A DNA stretch of 21,076 nucleotides from Rikenellaceae bacterium. GTDB taxonomy: Bacteria > Bacteroidota > Bacteroidia > Bacteroidales > Rikenellaceae. Below, one piece after another: positions 7,420 through 14,954 of the stretch. Under the pieces are notes generated by a model. It did no database searches and was not told where the DNA came from. It saw only the letters and a list, made by a program, of their open reading frames with translations. The position numbers were made by a program, and so were the translations under genes. Within the stretch, counting starts at the first letter, position 1. Each line of letters starts with the position of its first letter. The stretch is taken from positions 1-21,076 of the forward strand of contig JAJBVQ010000081.1 in the NCBI GenBank assembly GCA_020859745.1, read 5' to 3'.

Positions 7420-7869
7420 ATGAACCCTATCATGAGCAACGAAACTTTCTGGTTCTCGCTGGCAGGAATCGTCATATCATTTTTCGGAGTGATTCTTCCT
7501 TTATACCAGTTTATAGCCAACAAGCGAATACAACAAAAAGACACCCGATTCCGCACCTATCACCGACTCGTCAAAGAGCTGGTGCAACCCGACGAGGAAA
7601 GTAAATCCACCTGGACCGACCGACAGATGGCCGTCGCTTTCGAACTGCGCAACTTTCCATATTATTATGCCTTGACCGAAAGGGTACTCAACGGGCTCAA
7701 GGAAGCCTGGGAAGGAAGCGACAAACGGTTACTGAATGAGATGGATTACACATTATTGTATATTAGTTATTATAAGAAATGGTATCAAATAGTATTACGA
7801 AGCATCGGATTAAAACGCTTATCGGGACAGCTGACTTCATACCTGACGCAAAGATCCGTTAAATCTTAA
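7420..7869 (+). CDS. Small single-helix membrane protein of unknown function
   Basis: This 149-residue protein is not recognised. It has one strong transmembrane segment near the N-terminus (about residues 11-33, WFSLAGIVISFFGVILPLYQ), followed by a basic stop-transfer stretch (NKRIQQKDTRF), so the remainder should be cytoplasmic. The soluble part is charged, probably helical and rich in Tyr and Trp, with YYYALTERVLNGLKEAWEG and YISYYKKWYQIV. There are no catalytic motifs. It begins 8 bases after the dehydratase stop and is likely cotranscribed with it. A second ATG 12 bases downstream (7432) is an equally possible start. Its third-base composition is more AT-rich near the 3' end than that of the dehydratase, which may indicate a different origin. 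Confidence 0.7.
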   Translation: MNPIMSNETFWFSLAGIVISFFGVILPLYQFIANKRIQQKDTRFRTYHRLVKELVQPDEESKSTWTDRQMAVAFELRNFPYYYALTERVLNGLKEAWEGSDKRLLNEMDYTLLYISYYKKWYQIVLRSIGLKRLSGQLTSYLTQRSVKS

Positions 7870-8039
7870 TCTGAAGCTCGGGGCCAAAAGGTATTTCTCA
7901 CAGTGTAATACAGGAGTTGTGCCTGAAACGGTCAGGAAGCTGCCGGCGCGGCATATTCAGGAACCTCCGGTCTTACTGGTCCCGAAGTGCCGAAGGTCCG
8001 ATGCGGCCTTAATACGAAACAGATTAACCGGAAAGAGTG

Positions 8040-8047
8040 TACCTTTG
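8040..8047 (+). promoter_or_regulatory. Bacteroidota-type -7 element TACCTTTG immediately before the GT4 start
   Basis: TACCTTTG matches TAnnTTTG and ends 4 bases before the ATG at 8052. With the usual short distance from the -7 box to the start of transcription, the mRNA would begin at or very near the start codon, giving a leaderless or almost leaderless transcript. No clear -33 TTTG box is seen. The element argues for the ATG at 8052 and against the upstream in-frame GTG at 8037. Confidence 0.5.
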
Positions 8048-8051
8048 CCAG

Positions 8052-9158
8052 ATGAAGCTGAAAAAAATCCTATTCTCCGACAATACATTGTGGGGACTGC
8101 TTAATTTCCGCAGGGGGGTTATCGAGTATATGATTCGCAGCGGGTTCGAGGTGGTGCTGGTGGCTCCCACCGACCCTATGTGTGATTTGGAGGAGCTGCC
8201 GGGCGGGGCAAAATACATTCCGGTCGAACTGTCGCGCACGGGAACCAACGTATTTGCCGATTTGGCCTACTACAAGGCACTCAAGCGCATCTACCGAGCC
8301 GAGCGTCCGGACTATATATTCCACTACACGATCAAGCCCAATATTTACGGCACATTAGCGGCCAGGTCGTTGGGGATTCGCTCTTCGGCGATGATCGCGG
8401 GGCTGGGGCATGTGTATTCCGAAAACGGGATCGGCGCCGGGGTGGCGCGGGCGATGTATAAGTACGCAATGCGTTACCCTCAAAAGGTGATGGTGCTCAA
8501 TCGGGCCAACCGCGACACGTTGTTGGAACGCAAGGTAGTTGCGCCGGATAAATTAGTGTGGCTCGAAGGGGGCGAAGGCGTGGATTTGTCGAAATTCGCC
8601 CCCCAGCCGATGCCGTCGAACGAGCGTCCGGTTTTTTTGATGATCTGCCGCCTGTTGTACGAAAAAGGGTATGCCGAATATGTGGCTGCGGCCGAAGCGC
8701 TGCGGGGGCGGGCGGAGTTCCGTATCATGGGGCCTATTGACTCGCATCCGGCGGCGGTGCCGCGGTCGGTCGTAGAGGCGGATGCGGCGCGGGGGGTGAT
8801 CCGGTATATCGAATTTTCGCCCGATGTCCTGTCGCAAGCGGCGCAGGCCGACTGTATCGTGTTGCCGTCCTACTACCACGAAGGGTTGTCGAGGGTGTTG
8901 ATGGAAGCGTTGGCTTTTGGACGGCCGATAGTGGCCTCCGACATTGCCGGATGCCGGGAAACGGTGCGAGATGGGGCAAACGGGTTTTTGTGCGCGCCCA
9001 AAGACGCCGCTTCGCTGACCGAAGCGTGCCGTCGCTTTTTGGCTCTTTCACCCGGGCAACGCGCAAAAATGGCCAGACAAAGCCGTCTATTAGCCGAACA
9101 GGTATTCGACGAACGGTCGGTGATCCGAACTTATTCAGAGCTTGCCGCTTCTGTATAG
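8052..9158 (+). CDS. Glycosyltransferase family 4
   Basis: This GT-B glycosyltransferase has about 368 residues and probably adds one sugar to the lipid-linked repeat unit on the cytoplasmic face of the inner membrane. The N-terminal acceptor domain begins KKILFSDNTLWGLLNFRRGV and contains FHYTIKPNIYGTLAARS, as in many O-antigen and capsule GT4 enzymes. The donor domain has the GT4 EX7E motif in HEGLSRVLMEALAFGRPIVA (about residues 276-294), followed by SDIAGCRETVRDGANGFL. I chose the ATG at 8052 because MKLKKILF is a normal GT4 start and a -7 element lies just upstream; an in-frame GTG at 8037 would add five residues. Third positions favour G, unlike the preceding dehydratase. The 3' end overlaps the convergent GT4 gene on the other strand by 24 bases. 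The donor sugar is not known. Confidence 0.9.
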   Translation: MKLKKILFSDNTLWGLLNFRRGVIEYMIRSGFEVVLVAPTDPMCDLEELPGGAKYIPVELSRTGTNVFADLAYYKALKRIYRAERPDYIFHYTIKPNIYGTLAARSLGIRSSAMIAGLGHVYSENGIGAGVARAMYKYAMRYPQKVMVLNRANRDTLLERKVVAPDKLVWLEGGEGVDLSKFAPQPMPSNERPVFLMICRLLYEKGYAEYVAAAEALRGRAEFRIMGPIDSHPAAVPRSVVEADAARGVIRYIEFSPDVLSQAAQADCIVLPSYYHEGLSRVLMEALAFGRPIVASDIAGCRETVRDGANGFLCAPKDAASLTEACRRFLALSPGQRAKMARQSRLLAEQVFDERSVIRTYSELAASV

Positions 9159-10232
9159 TTCTTCCCATCTGCGGCCTACGACCGAAAAATCGAATGCCCG
9201 GCTCGCTTCGAGGTTGCGTTCGCCGATCGTCCGACGCTCCTGAGCGGAAAGTTCCGCCATACGCAACAAGCATTCACCCAACTGTTGGCTTTCGCCTGTG
9301 GGTACTATCCACCGCCGATCGGCCACCGTTTCGTCTGCCCCTCCCGCATCGGTCGTTACAATGGGGCAGCCCGAAGCCATCGCCTCCAAAATGGTCATCG
9401 GCATACCCTCCCAATCGGATGACATCACAAACACGTCGGCCGCACCGTAGTAGTCCGCCACGTTGGTGTGCGCTCCTGCCAAAACCGCGCAAGAGCTTAT
9501 GCCCAGTTGTTCGATCTGTTGCTGTAACGTATCGCGCAGTTCGCCTTTGCCGATCACCACCAGGCGCAGCTTCGGGTTTCGTTCGTGTGCCCAGGCAAAC
9601 GCGCGCAACAGGTTGGCTTGGTTTTTGGCTGCCGTCAGCCGCCCCGCATTCAGTAGTAAGATCTCGTCGTCGGCAATGCCGTACAACGTCCTGACGGCGG
9701 CGGCGCGGTCGGAATCGTGTGCGAATTTCCGGCACTCGATCCCGTTGTACATCGTGGTGCTGTTTTTACGGCGGAACGCCTTTTCGCGGACAAAACGTTC
9801 GGTTGCCTCACGCGATACATTGGTGTTGATGTCGCTCAAAAAATCGGTATACCGATAAATCCGCATACGGAGTCGTCCGCCGATATCGTAACTGTGCTCG
9901 CTGCAAACCACCACCTTGATTCGAGTGATCAAGCGTAGCAAACGCACAAAGATATTGGCGTGGAACATCTGGGCGTGTACCACGTCGGGACCGAAACGAC
10001 GCACCGACCGACGGGCCTTGAACAACGCCCGGACCAAACCCCACGGCGATTTGTGCATATCGAGTCCGAAACATGCTATGGCCGGGTGGATGCGTTCGGA
10101 ATGTTGGTTGTCGCCGTTGAGATAGATGAACTGGACCCGATGGCCCTGTTCCACCATCAGGTTGGCCAAATTGATCGTCACCACCTCTGCCCCACCCAGG
10201 CCCAGGCCGGTGATCAGGTATGTAATGTTCAT
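9135..10232 (-). CDS. Glycosyltransferase family 4, last gene of the minus-strand operon
   Basis: This 365-residue GT-B enzyme has the usual GT4 layout. It opens with MNITYLITGLGLGGAEVVTI, where the GLGGAE loop is a family hallmark, and has DVVHAQMFHANIFVRLLR in the acceptor domain. The donor domain contains LNAGRLTAAKNQANLLRAFA and the EX7E motif in WEGMPMTILEAMASGCPIV (from about residue 272), then TTDAGGADETV. Its start overlaps the stop of the preceding GT4 gene by four bases (ATGA), so translation is probably coupled. Its 3' end overlaps the plus-strand GT4 gene, leaving no room for an intergenic terminator. It probably acts late in repeat-unit assembly; donor and acceptor are unknown. 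Confidence 0.92.
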   Translation of the reverse strand: MNITYLITGLGLGGAEVVTINLANLMVEQGHRVQFIYLNGDNQHSERIHPAIACFGLDMHKSPWGLVRALFKARRSVRRFGPDVVHAQMFHANIFVRLLRLITRIKVVVCSEHSYDIGGRLRMRIYRYTDFLSDINTNVSREATERFVREKAFRRKNSTTMYNGIECRKFAHDSDRAAAVRTLYGIADDEILLLNAGRLTAAKNQANLLRAFAWAHERNPKLRLVVIGKGELRDTLQQQIEQLGISSCAVLAGAHTNVADYYGAADVFVMSSDWEGMPMTILEAMASGCPIVTTDAGGADETVADRRWIVPTGESQQLGECLLRMAELSAQERRTIGERNLEASRAFDFSVVGRRWEELYRSGKL

Positions 10233-11341
10233 CGTGTGATGCCTTTAATCAGTTTGTCGACCGAAGCCTCCCAGCTCATTTCGGTTTGCGCGATCGTCCA
10301 CGCCTGTTCGGAAAGTTGTTCGAGCCGTTGGGGGTCGTTGTACAGGGCCACGATGGCTTGAGCCAGTCCCTGCACGTCGTTGGGTTCGACCAACACGCCG
10401 CCGCCCGAAGATAATTGTTCGGGTATGCCTCCCAAACGAGTGGCTACAACCGGTTTGGCGAAGCTGAAGGCGGTGGGGATCACCCCCGACTGAGACGCTT
10501 CGGTATAGGGCAATGCCACCAAACCGCACCGTTCGAAAAACGAGGCGATCTCTTGGTCTTCGATCCGACGGTTGTGCAGTTCGACGTGGGAACCCAGCGC
10601 TTCGATCTGTCGGGCATAGGGAGTAATGTCGCCGCTGCCTGCGATTATCAAACGGAGCCTCGGGTGCGCCTCTATCGCCGCGGGCATTGCTTCGAGCAGT
10701 ACCTCCAGCCCTTTGTACCGGAGGATCCGGCCAAAAAACAAAACGTTGTATTTTGGTTCCCCGGAATTCGCGCCCGGCTGTTGGCGGTTGGGGTTGTAGA
10801 GGCTAAAATTGGCGTGGGGGATCACAATGATATCCTTTCGGGCAAAGCCCCTTGCTTCGAGCTGAGGAACAAACACCGAACTGAGCGTAACGATTTTGTC
10901 CGTATTGCGGAACACAAAACTGTGGTACCAACGCAACAGTCGTCCGTTTTCGCCCGGATGGGGATTCATGTCGTGTACGGTTTTGATTCGCAGAACGCCG
11001 CGCGGCACGAAGAATTTAAATACCAGCGGCTGCCACAAATCGGTCATCGGAGCGTAAAGCACTTCGGATCGGTGGTTGCGAATCGCTTTGCGTATTTGAA
11101 AAAACGGCTTGAGGGCAAGCGTCTTCGGTATCAAATCTTTTTTCGAGGTAAATCCGTTGATTTCCAGCAATGCGGCATTCGGATGATGCCGTGCCAATTC
11201 CCGCCACCGGCCGATATTGTCGGTGTGGCGCGAAACAATTGCCAGCAAGTCGTACCCTTGGCGCACCGATTCGGCGGCCATTTCGAACGAATACAAAGGG
11301 CCGGCACCGTCGATCCCCAAATGAATAAATGCTATTCTCAT
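10229..11341 (-). CDS. Glycosyltransferase family 4, SGV-I-P subtype
   Basis: This 370-residue GT-B glycosyltransferase starts MRIAFIHLGIDGAGPLYSFE and has TVHDMNPHPGENGRLLRWYH in the acceptor domain, a pattern shared by a common bacterial GT4 group. The donor domain has VLFFGRILRYKGLEVLLEAM and EASQSGVIPTAFSFAKPVVA (about residues 281-300). In this group the second Glu of EX7E is replaced (Thr here), and the SGVIP-A-FxxPVVAT-GG-PE arrangement is kept, so the change is normal for the subfamily and not a sign of decay. The start lies 10 bases after the EpsG-type gene and the stop overlaps the next GT4 gene. It likely transfers one residue of the repeat unit; specificity is unknown. Confidence 0.9.
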   Translation of the reverse strand: MRIAFIHLGIDGAGPLYSFEMAAESVRQGYDLLAIVSRHTDNIGRWRELARHHPNAALLEINGFTSKKDLIPKTLALKPFFQIRKAIRNHRSEVLYAPMTDLWQPLVFKFFVPRGVLRIKTVHDMNPHPGENGRLLRWYHSFVFRNTDKIVTLSSVFVPQLEARGFARKDIIVIPHANFSLYNPNRQQPGANSGEPKYNVLFFGRILRYKGLEVLLEAMPAAIEAHPRLRLIIAGSGDITPYARQIEALGSHVELHNRRIEDQEIASFFERCGLVALPYTEASQSGVIPTAFSFAKPVVATRLGGIPEQLSSGGGVLVEPNDVQGLAQAIVALYNDPQRLEQLSEQAWTIAQTEMSWEASVDKLIKGITR

Positions 11342-11351
11342 ACATTAAGGG

Positions 11352-12494
11352 TTAGTATACCCCGTCCACCTGTTCCTGTTTGTCGAATATTGATTTATAC
11401 GGCGAAAACGGCGAAGCGTATCCCTCGCCAGAATATTGGTTGTTCAAACTCATAAACCGGGTAAATAAATATAACGAAAAAATCAGGGCCAGCAAAAAGC
11501 GATTCAACAGGCGTCCGGGTACGTACAAAATATAGGGCAGGAGCAAGATCATAAAAAAGTCGTAGTAGTTGACGATCCGAACCAACGCCAAACTGATCGG
11601 AGCGGTAAAACTATAGAGTACGATTCCGAACAGGTAGAAATTGACGATCCCGTTCAAACGTACGTCTTTTAATCTCGATTTACCCAGAAAAAAGAGTACG
11701 GATACCACCATAAATACCCGGCTGAGTAACCCAAAAGCCAGGTCGGCCAGCGTGGGCAACTTCATACTGCCCGAACCGCCTTCCGTTGCACCCAGGTAAT
11801 TGGCAATTTTATCGCCCACAAAGCCCCCCATCGAACCGAACAGGGTCAGCATCACGCGCGAAAGCAACAGCGAGAGCAAGATAGAGAGCGCCAAACTCCA
11901 TATCAGCTGCGGGGTACTAAACCTCCATTTGTAGAGCGGATAGGCCAGTAAAAAGATTAAGGCAGACGAATGAAACTGCATCGCCACCAGCACGCAAAGC
12001 GCAAACTTCCAGAACCGCCGCTGTACGATGTACGTAAAAGCGAACATCGTGATGGCTATGGCCACATACTGCCGAACGAAAAAGATATTGGCAAAAATCA
12101 GTGCGAAGTAAACGAACAGTGAAAAGATAGGACTGGGGCTGTACCGCCAAATAGTGCGCCCCATACAGAATGTGATGATGCAAGCCTGAACGAACAGGAA
12201 AACCGTATAACTGTCAAAAACGGCATGCACGATGCCGGCAAGATATTTGTAACCGGTTTCGAAACTGTCACCGAAAGCGGTAGCATCTGACAGCGAACTT
12301 ATTTTATCGTACATTCCCTGATAGGCCGTCCAATCCGCCCCGCGTTCCCACCGCAAAAACGACAACAAAAAGAACAGCAGCAAAAACCCCAGATAAGTTA
12401 CCAGATAAGAGCCTTTTTGCCGAAAGTTCGTCACTATGCCAACCAAAGCAACCAACCCCAGAATATAGAAGATAATATATAGGTAATCGTTCAT
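11352..12494 (-). CDS. EpsG-family membrane protein, predicted Wzy-type polysaccharide polymerase
   Basis: This 380-residue protein consists almost entirely of hydrophobic helices. It carries the pattern of the EpsG family: RWERGADWTAYQGMYD near residue 48, ETGYKYLAGIV near 79, then FFVRQYVAIAITMFAF with Arg141 and a later FALCVLVAMQFHSSALIFL. EpsG-like proteins act as Wzy-type polymerases that join flipped repeat units on the periplasmic side. The adjacent Wzx flippase supports this role. The start codon shares one base with the Wzx stop (TAATG), so the two membrane proteins are probably translated together. No second polymerase candidate is seen in the window. The linkage formed is unknown. 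Confidence 0.87.
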   Translation of the reverse strand: MNDYLYIIFYILGLVALVGIVTNFRQKGSYLVTYLGFLLLFFLLSFLRWERGADWTAYQGMYDKISSLSDATAFGDSFETGYKYLAGIVHAVFDSYTVFLFVQACIITFCMGRTIWRYSPSPIFSLFVYFALIFANIFFVRQYVAIAITMFAFTYIVQRRFWKFALCVLVAMQFHSSALIFLLAYPLYKWRFSTPQLIWSLALSILLSLLLSRVMLTLFGSMGGFVGDKIANYLGATEGGSGSMKLPTLADLAFGLLSRVFMVVSVLFFLGKSRLKDVRLNGIVNFYLFGIVLYSFTAPISLALVRIVNYYDFFMILLLPYILYVPGRLLNRFLLALIFSLYLFTRFMSLNNQYSGEGYASPFSPYKSIFDKQEQVDGVY

Positions 12495-13990
12495 TACTTC
12501 TTGACTAACCGATCAATGATGACCGTAATTTCGGGGCTGAGTCCAAAACGATAGATCGCCCCGAAAAAAATAATCGCAGACAACACCGTTTTCACCACCG
12601 CACTCACCCAGATATTGCCCGCCAGCCAATCGGCGAGCAAACTGATTCCGCATACCGGAATTACCAACAACAGGACATACAGAAACTTGCGGTCGTAGGG
12701 CGTAACTTTCAGTTTCCAGCGGGCAAGCGCCAGCTGATACCCCACGTTGATCAGATTGCAAATGGCCACAGCCGTCGCCGTGCCGTAGATCCCCCACTTG
12801 ACAGTCATAAAGTAACCCAGCGTGAGGCTGATTACCGAAATAAAAACCGAAAAATAGAGCGAAAATACATACCACTTCGAGACGGTAATCAATTGGCCCA
12901 GACTACCGATCGACGTGTCGATGATCTTACCCGCGGCCAAAATCAGAAAGACATACTTCCCCGCCGAATAGAGGTTACCCTTGGGCATAACGGCGTAAAC
13001 GAAATCAATATTGATCCACAAAGCCAAGCCGATAAACAGCGCCATCGTAAAACCGAACAAAGCGTTGTTGGTCAACGTCGTGCGAATTTCGGCCATATTG
13101 CCCGAAACAAAGGCTTTGGAAACGTGGGGAAACGATATATTGAGTACCGCTTGATAGGGAACCGAAATAAAGACAATGAAAAACATCGCCGTGGTATAGT
13201 AGGCCACCTCCGACAGGTTGGTGAGCTTACCCACAAAAAAGACGTCGATCTTGGTCACCAGAAAGAGCGTCAGATTACCCACCATCAGATAGGCCGCATA
13301 CTTGAAAAAATCGGCCACCAGCCCCCGCGCCCGCAAAAACTCCAAACTGGGACGGAAATCGAATGCCCATTGCTTCAAACGCCCCAGGTTGATGAACGAC
13401 AAGGTGATACTGAGCAACGACCCGAAGGCTATGATCACCAGGGTCAATGTAAAATTAAGCGTCAGGGCATAGACCACCACCGAGGCAATGTTGAAGAGCT
13501 TGACCAGCACATTGCGGTAAAAGTTGACCTTGACAATGTTGCCCAACATGGCCGTATAGGCCTCGATCAGCAAAGAATAGGCACTCGTAACGACAAGCGG
13601 AATGATATACAGGATATACCTGAAGATCAGGTCGTAGTCGTTGGCCGAAGCCAAAAAACCGGCCACCGGCTTGCGAAACAGAGCCAACAGCACCCCCAAC
13701 GCACCGATGGCGATAATGGGAACCAGGACCACAATAAAATCGAATCCTTTGGTCGATCGGCCGCTGCCGTCAAATATTCGGTGAAAATACTTGTTGATGA
13801 TCGTCGGCATACCGAAATGAAAGTATGCCCCGGCTACGGTTGCATATTCCACCAACAGCCTGTACAGGCCGTTGTATTCGGTCGGCAGGAACCGAGGAGA
13901 GACATAGAGCGTAAAAACCGCACCCAGTACGATCCCGATATAATTGACAACCGAGGTCTTCAGGCTTTGGTTGATTATATTATTGCTCAA
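12494..13990 (-). CDS. wzx: Wzx-type oligosaccharide flippase (MATE/MVF-like fold)
   Basis: This 498-residue polytopic membrane protein resembles the polysaccharide-transport branch of the MOP exporter superfamily. The N-terminus (SLKTSVVNYIGIVLGAVFTL, then PTEYNGLYRLLVEYATVAGA and FHFGMPTIINKYF) is a recognisable Wzx pattern. Several further hydrophobic helices follow, and the middle has FLVTKIDVFFVGKLTNLSEV, the usual 'D-x-x-(L/F)-(L/V)-G' segment. Wzx proteins flip undecaprenyl-diphosphate-linked repeat units to the outer face of the inner membrane. The gene overlaps the upstream GT17-like gene by 11 bases and touches the downstream polymerase. The product is likely specific for the repeat unit made by this locus. 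Confidence 0.88.
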   Translation of the reverse strand: MSNNIINQSLKTSVVNYIGIVLGAVFTLYVSPRFLPTEYNGLYRLLVEYATVAGAYFHFGMPTIINKYFHRIFDGSGRSTKGFDFIVVLVPIIAIGALGVLLALFRKPVAGFLASANDYDLIFRYILYIIPLVVTSAYSLLIEAYTAMLGNIVKVNFYRNVLVKLFNIASVVVYALTLNFTLTLVIIAFGSLLSITLSFINLGRLKQWAFDFRPSLEFLRARGLVADFFKYAAYLMVGNLTLFLVTKIDVFFVGKLTNLSEVAYYTTAMFFIVFISVPYQAVLNISFPHVSKAFVSGNMAEIRTTLTNNALFGFTMALFIGLALWINIDFVYAVMPKGNLYSAGKYVFLILAAGKIIDTSIGSLGQLITVSKWYVFSLYFSVFISVISLTLGYFMTVKWGIYGTATAVAICNLINVGYQLALARWKLKVTPYDRKFLYVLLLVIPVCGISLLADWLAGNIWVSAVVKTVLSAIIFFGAIYRFGLSPEITVIIDRLVKK

Positions 13991-14954
13991 GGCGGTTCTG
14001 TTTGCGGTTGGCTAAATAGTCGGGCGAAACGACACCTGTTTTCAAACGATCGGCATTCCGGCGCAGAAAAGCGGGGGCATTGTGCGCATCCAGCTCCACC
14101 GTGGTATAGAAATTCTCTTTATCGGCCCGGTACTTTTCGCCGATTTTGCCGGGATTGATAAGCGACACGTTGTTGGCCAAGCAAAAATCGAGGGCCCGTT
14201 CGTCCAAATCGGTTACGTGGGCAAAGGAGGCTAATTTTCTGGCGATCGCCTCTTTCGAAAAGCAAAACGTGTACTCAAACACTAACGTCTTCTCGCATTT
14301 TACTTCTGCAATATTTTGAATGCCAGGATGTTTAACAGACTGAACCGTCCGTTTTTCAAAATCTTTCAAACGAGCAATAGGAACATATCTTATTCGCTCT
14401 GTTTGATTGTCGTAGTCGTAGCAAAAGATCAGCCGGCGGATATAGAACGGCGTGGGGTGTGCGGCGAGCATCTGCTCCAGAAGCTCGATCTTCCCCTCGT
14501 TGAAGTCGAAAATTTCATCCGCATCGCACGCAATGACGATATCCCGGGGCGAATAGTGCGCTCGAAGATACGCCACACATGCCTGGCGCTGCGTGATTTC
14601 GGCGTGAAACCCCGCATGTTCGGCATATGGTACCAATTCGTAGTCCCGGCCTTTGTGTTCGTTCAACCAGCGTTTGACCTTGCGTTTCAACAGCTCCTTG
14701 AATCCGATTTCATATTCGAAATTGGTGTTCCGGTCCAGTTCAATCACGTGGATTTTGTGGCGAAAAGGCGTAAAACGGTCCTGCGACAACACGTCGTGGA
14801 TATGGATCGGTTTGTGTTTGCCTTGAAACGTATAGGAAGACTCGGTAATCACCCACTGGTCTATAAATGGATCTTCCACATTAAACTTGAGCCACAACAA
14901 ATTGTCTTCGTGTGGCTCGCTGAACATAAAGGTCGATACTATCTTTTGTTCCAT
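13980..14954 (-). CDS. Glycosyltransferase family 17-like protein
   Basis: This 324-residue enzyme resembles GT17, the family of eukaryotic bisecting beta-1,4-N-acetylglucosaminyltransferase (MGAT3), which has bacterial members in polysaccharide loci. The sequence opens KIVSTFMFSEPHEDNLLWLK, continues with DQWVITESSYTFQGKHKP, and has DIVIACDADEIFDF with the metal-binding DxD-type motif at residues 144-147. The C-terminal half has VFEYTFCFSKEAIARKLASF and AHVTDLDE, matching the 'C(F/Y)xxxExIxxKLxSFxH' stretch of GT17. It overlaps the upstream gene by 16 bases and the flippase gene by 11. It probably adds a sugar to the repeat unit in the cytoplasm. The bacterial donor cannot be inferred; GlcNAc is only what the eukaryotic family uses. 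Confidence 0.82.
   Translation of the reverse strand: MEQKIVSTFMFSEPHEDNLLWLKFNVEDPFIDQWVITESSYTFQGKHKPIHIHDVLSQDRFTPFRHKIHVIELDRNTNFEYEIGFKELLKRKVKRWLNEHKGRDYELVPYAEHAGFHAEITQRQACVAYLRAHYSPRDIVIACDADEIFDFNEGKIELLEQMLAAHPTPFYIRRLIFCYDYDNQTERIRYVPIARLKDFEKRTVQSVKHPGIQNIAEVKCEKTLVFEYTFCFSKEAIARKLASFAHVTDLDERALDFCLANNVSLINPGKIGEKYRADKENFYTTVELDAHNAPAFLRRNADRLKTGVVSPDYLANRKQNRLEQ

Noticed and set aside
7919..8104. 61-codon frame in the gap before the GT4 gene
   Set aside because: It runs out of frame into the GT4 coding sequence and shows no recognisable protein pattern; the gap itself holds only the -7 element and a weak CCTGA/TCAGG hairpin at 7922-7936.
12893..14158. 421-codon plus-strand frame across the flippase and GT17 genes
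   Set aside because: It reads through two genes with convincing products on the other strand, and its translation is a charged low-complexity shadow.
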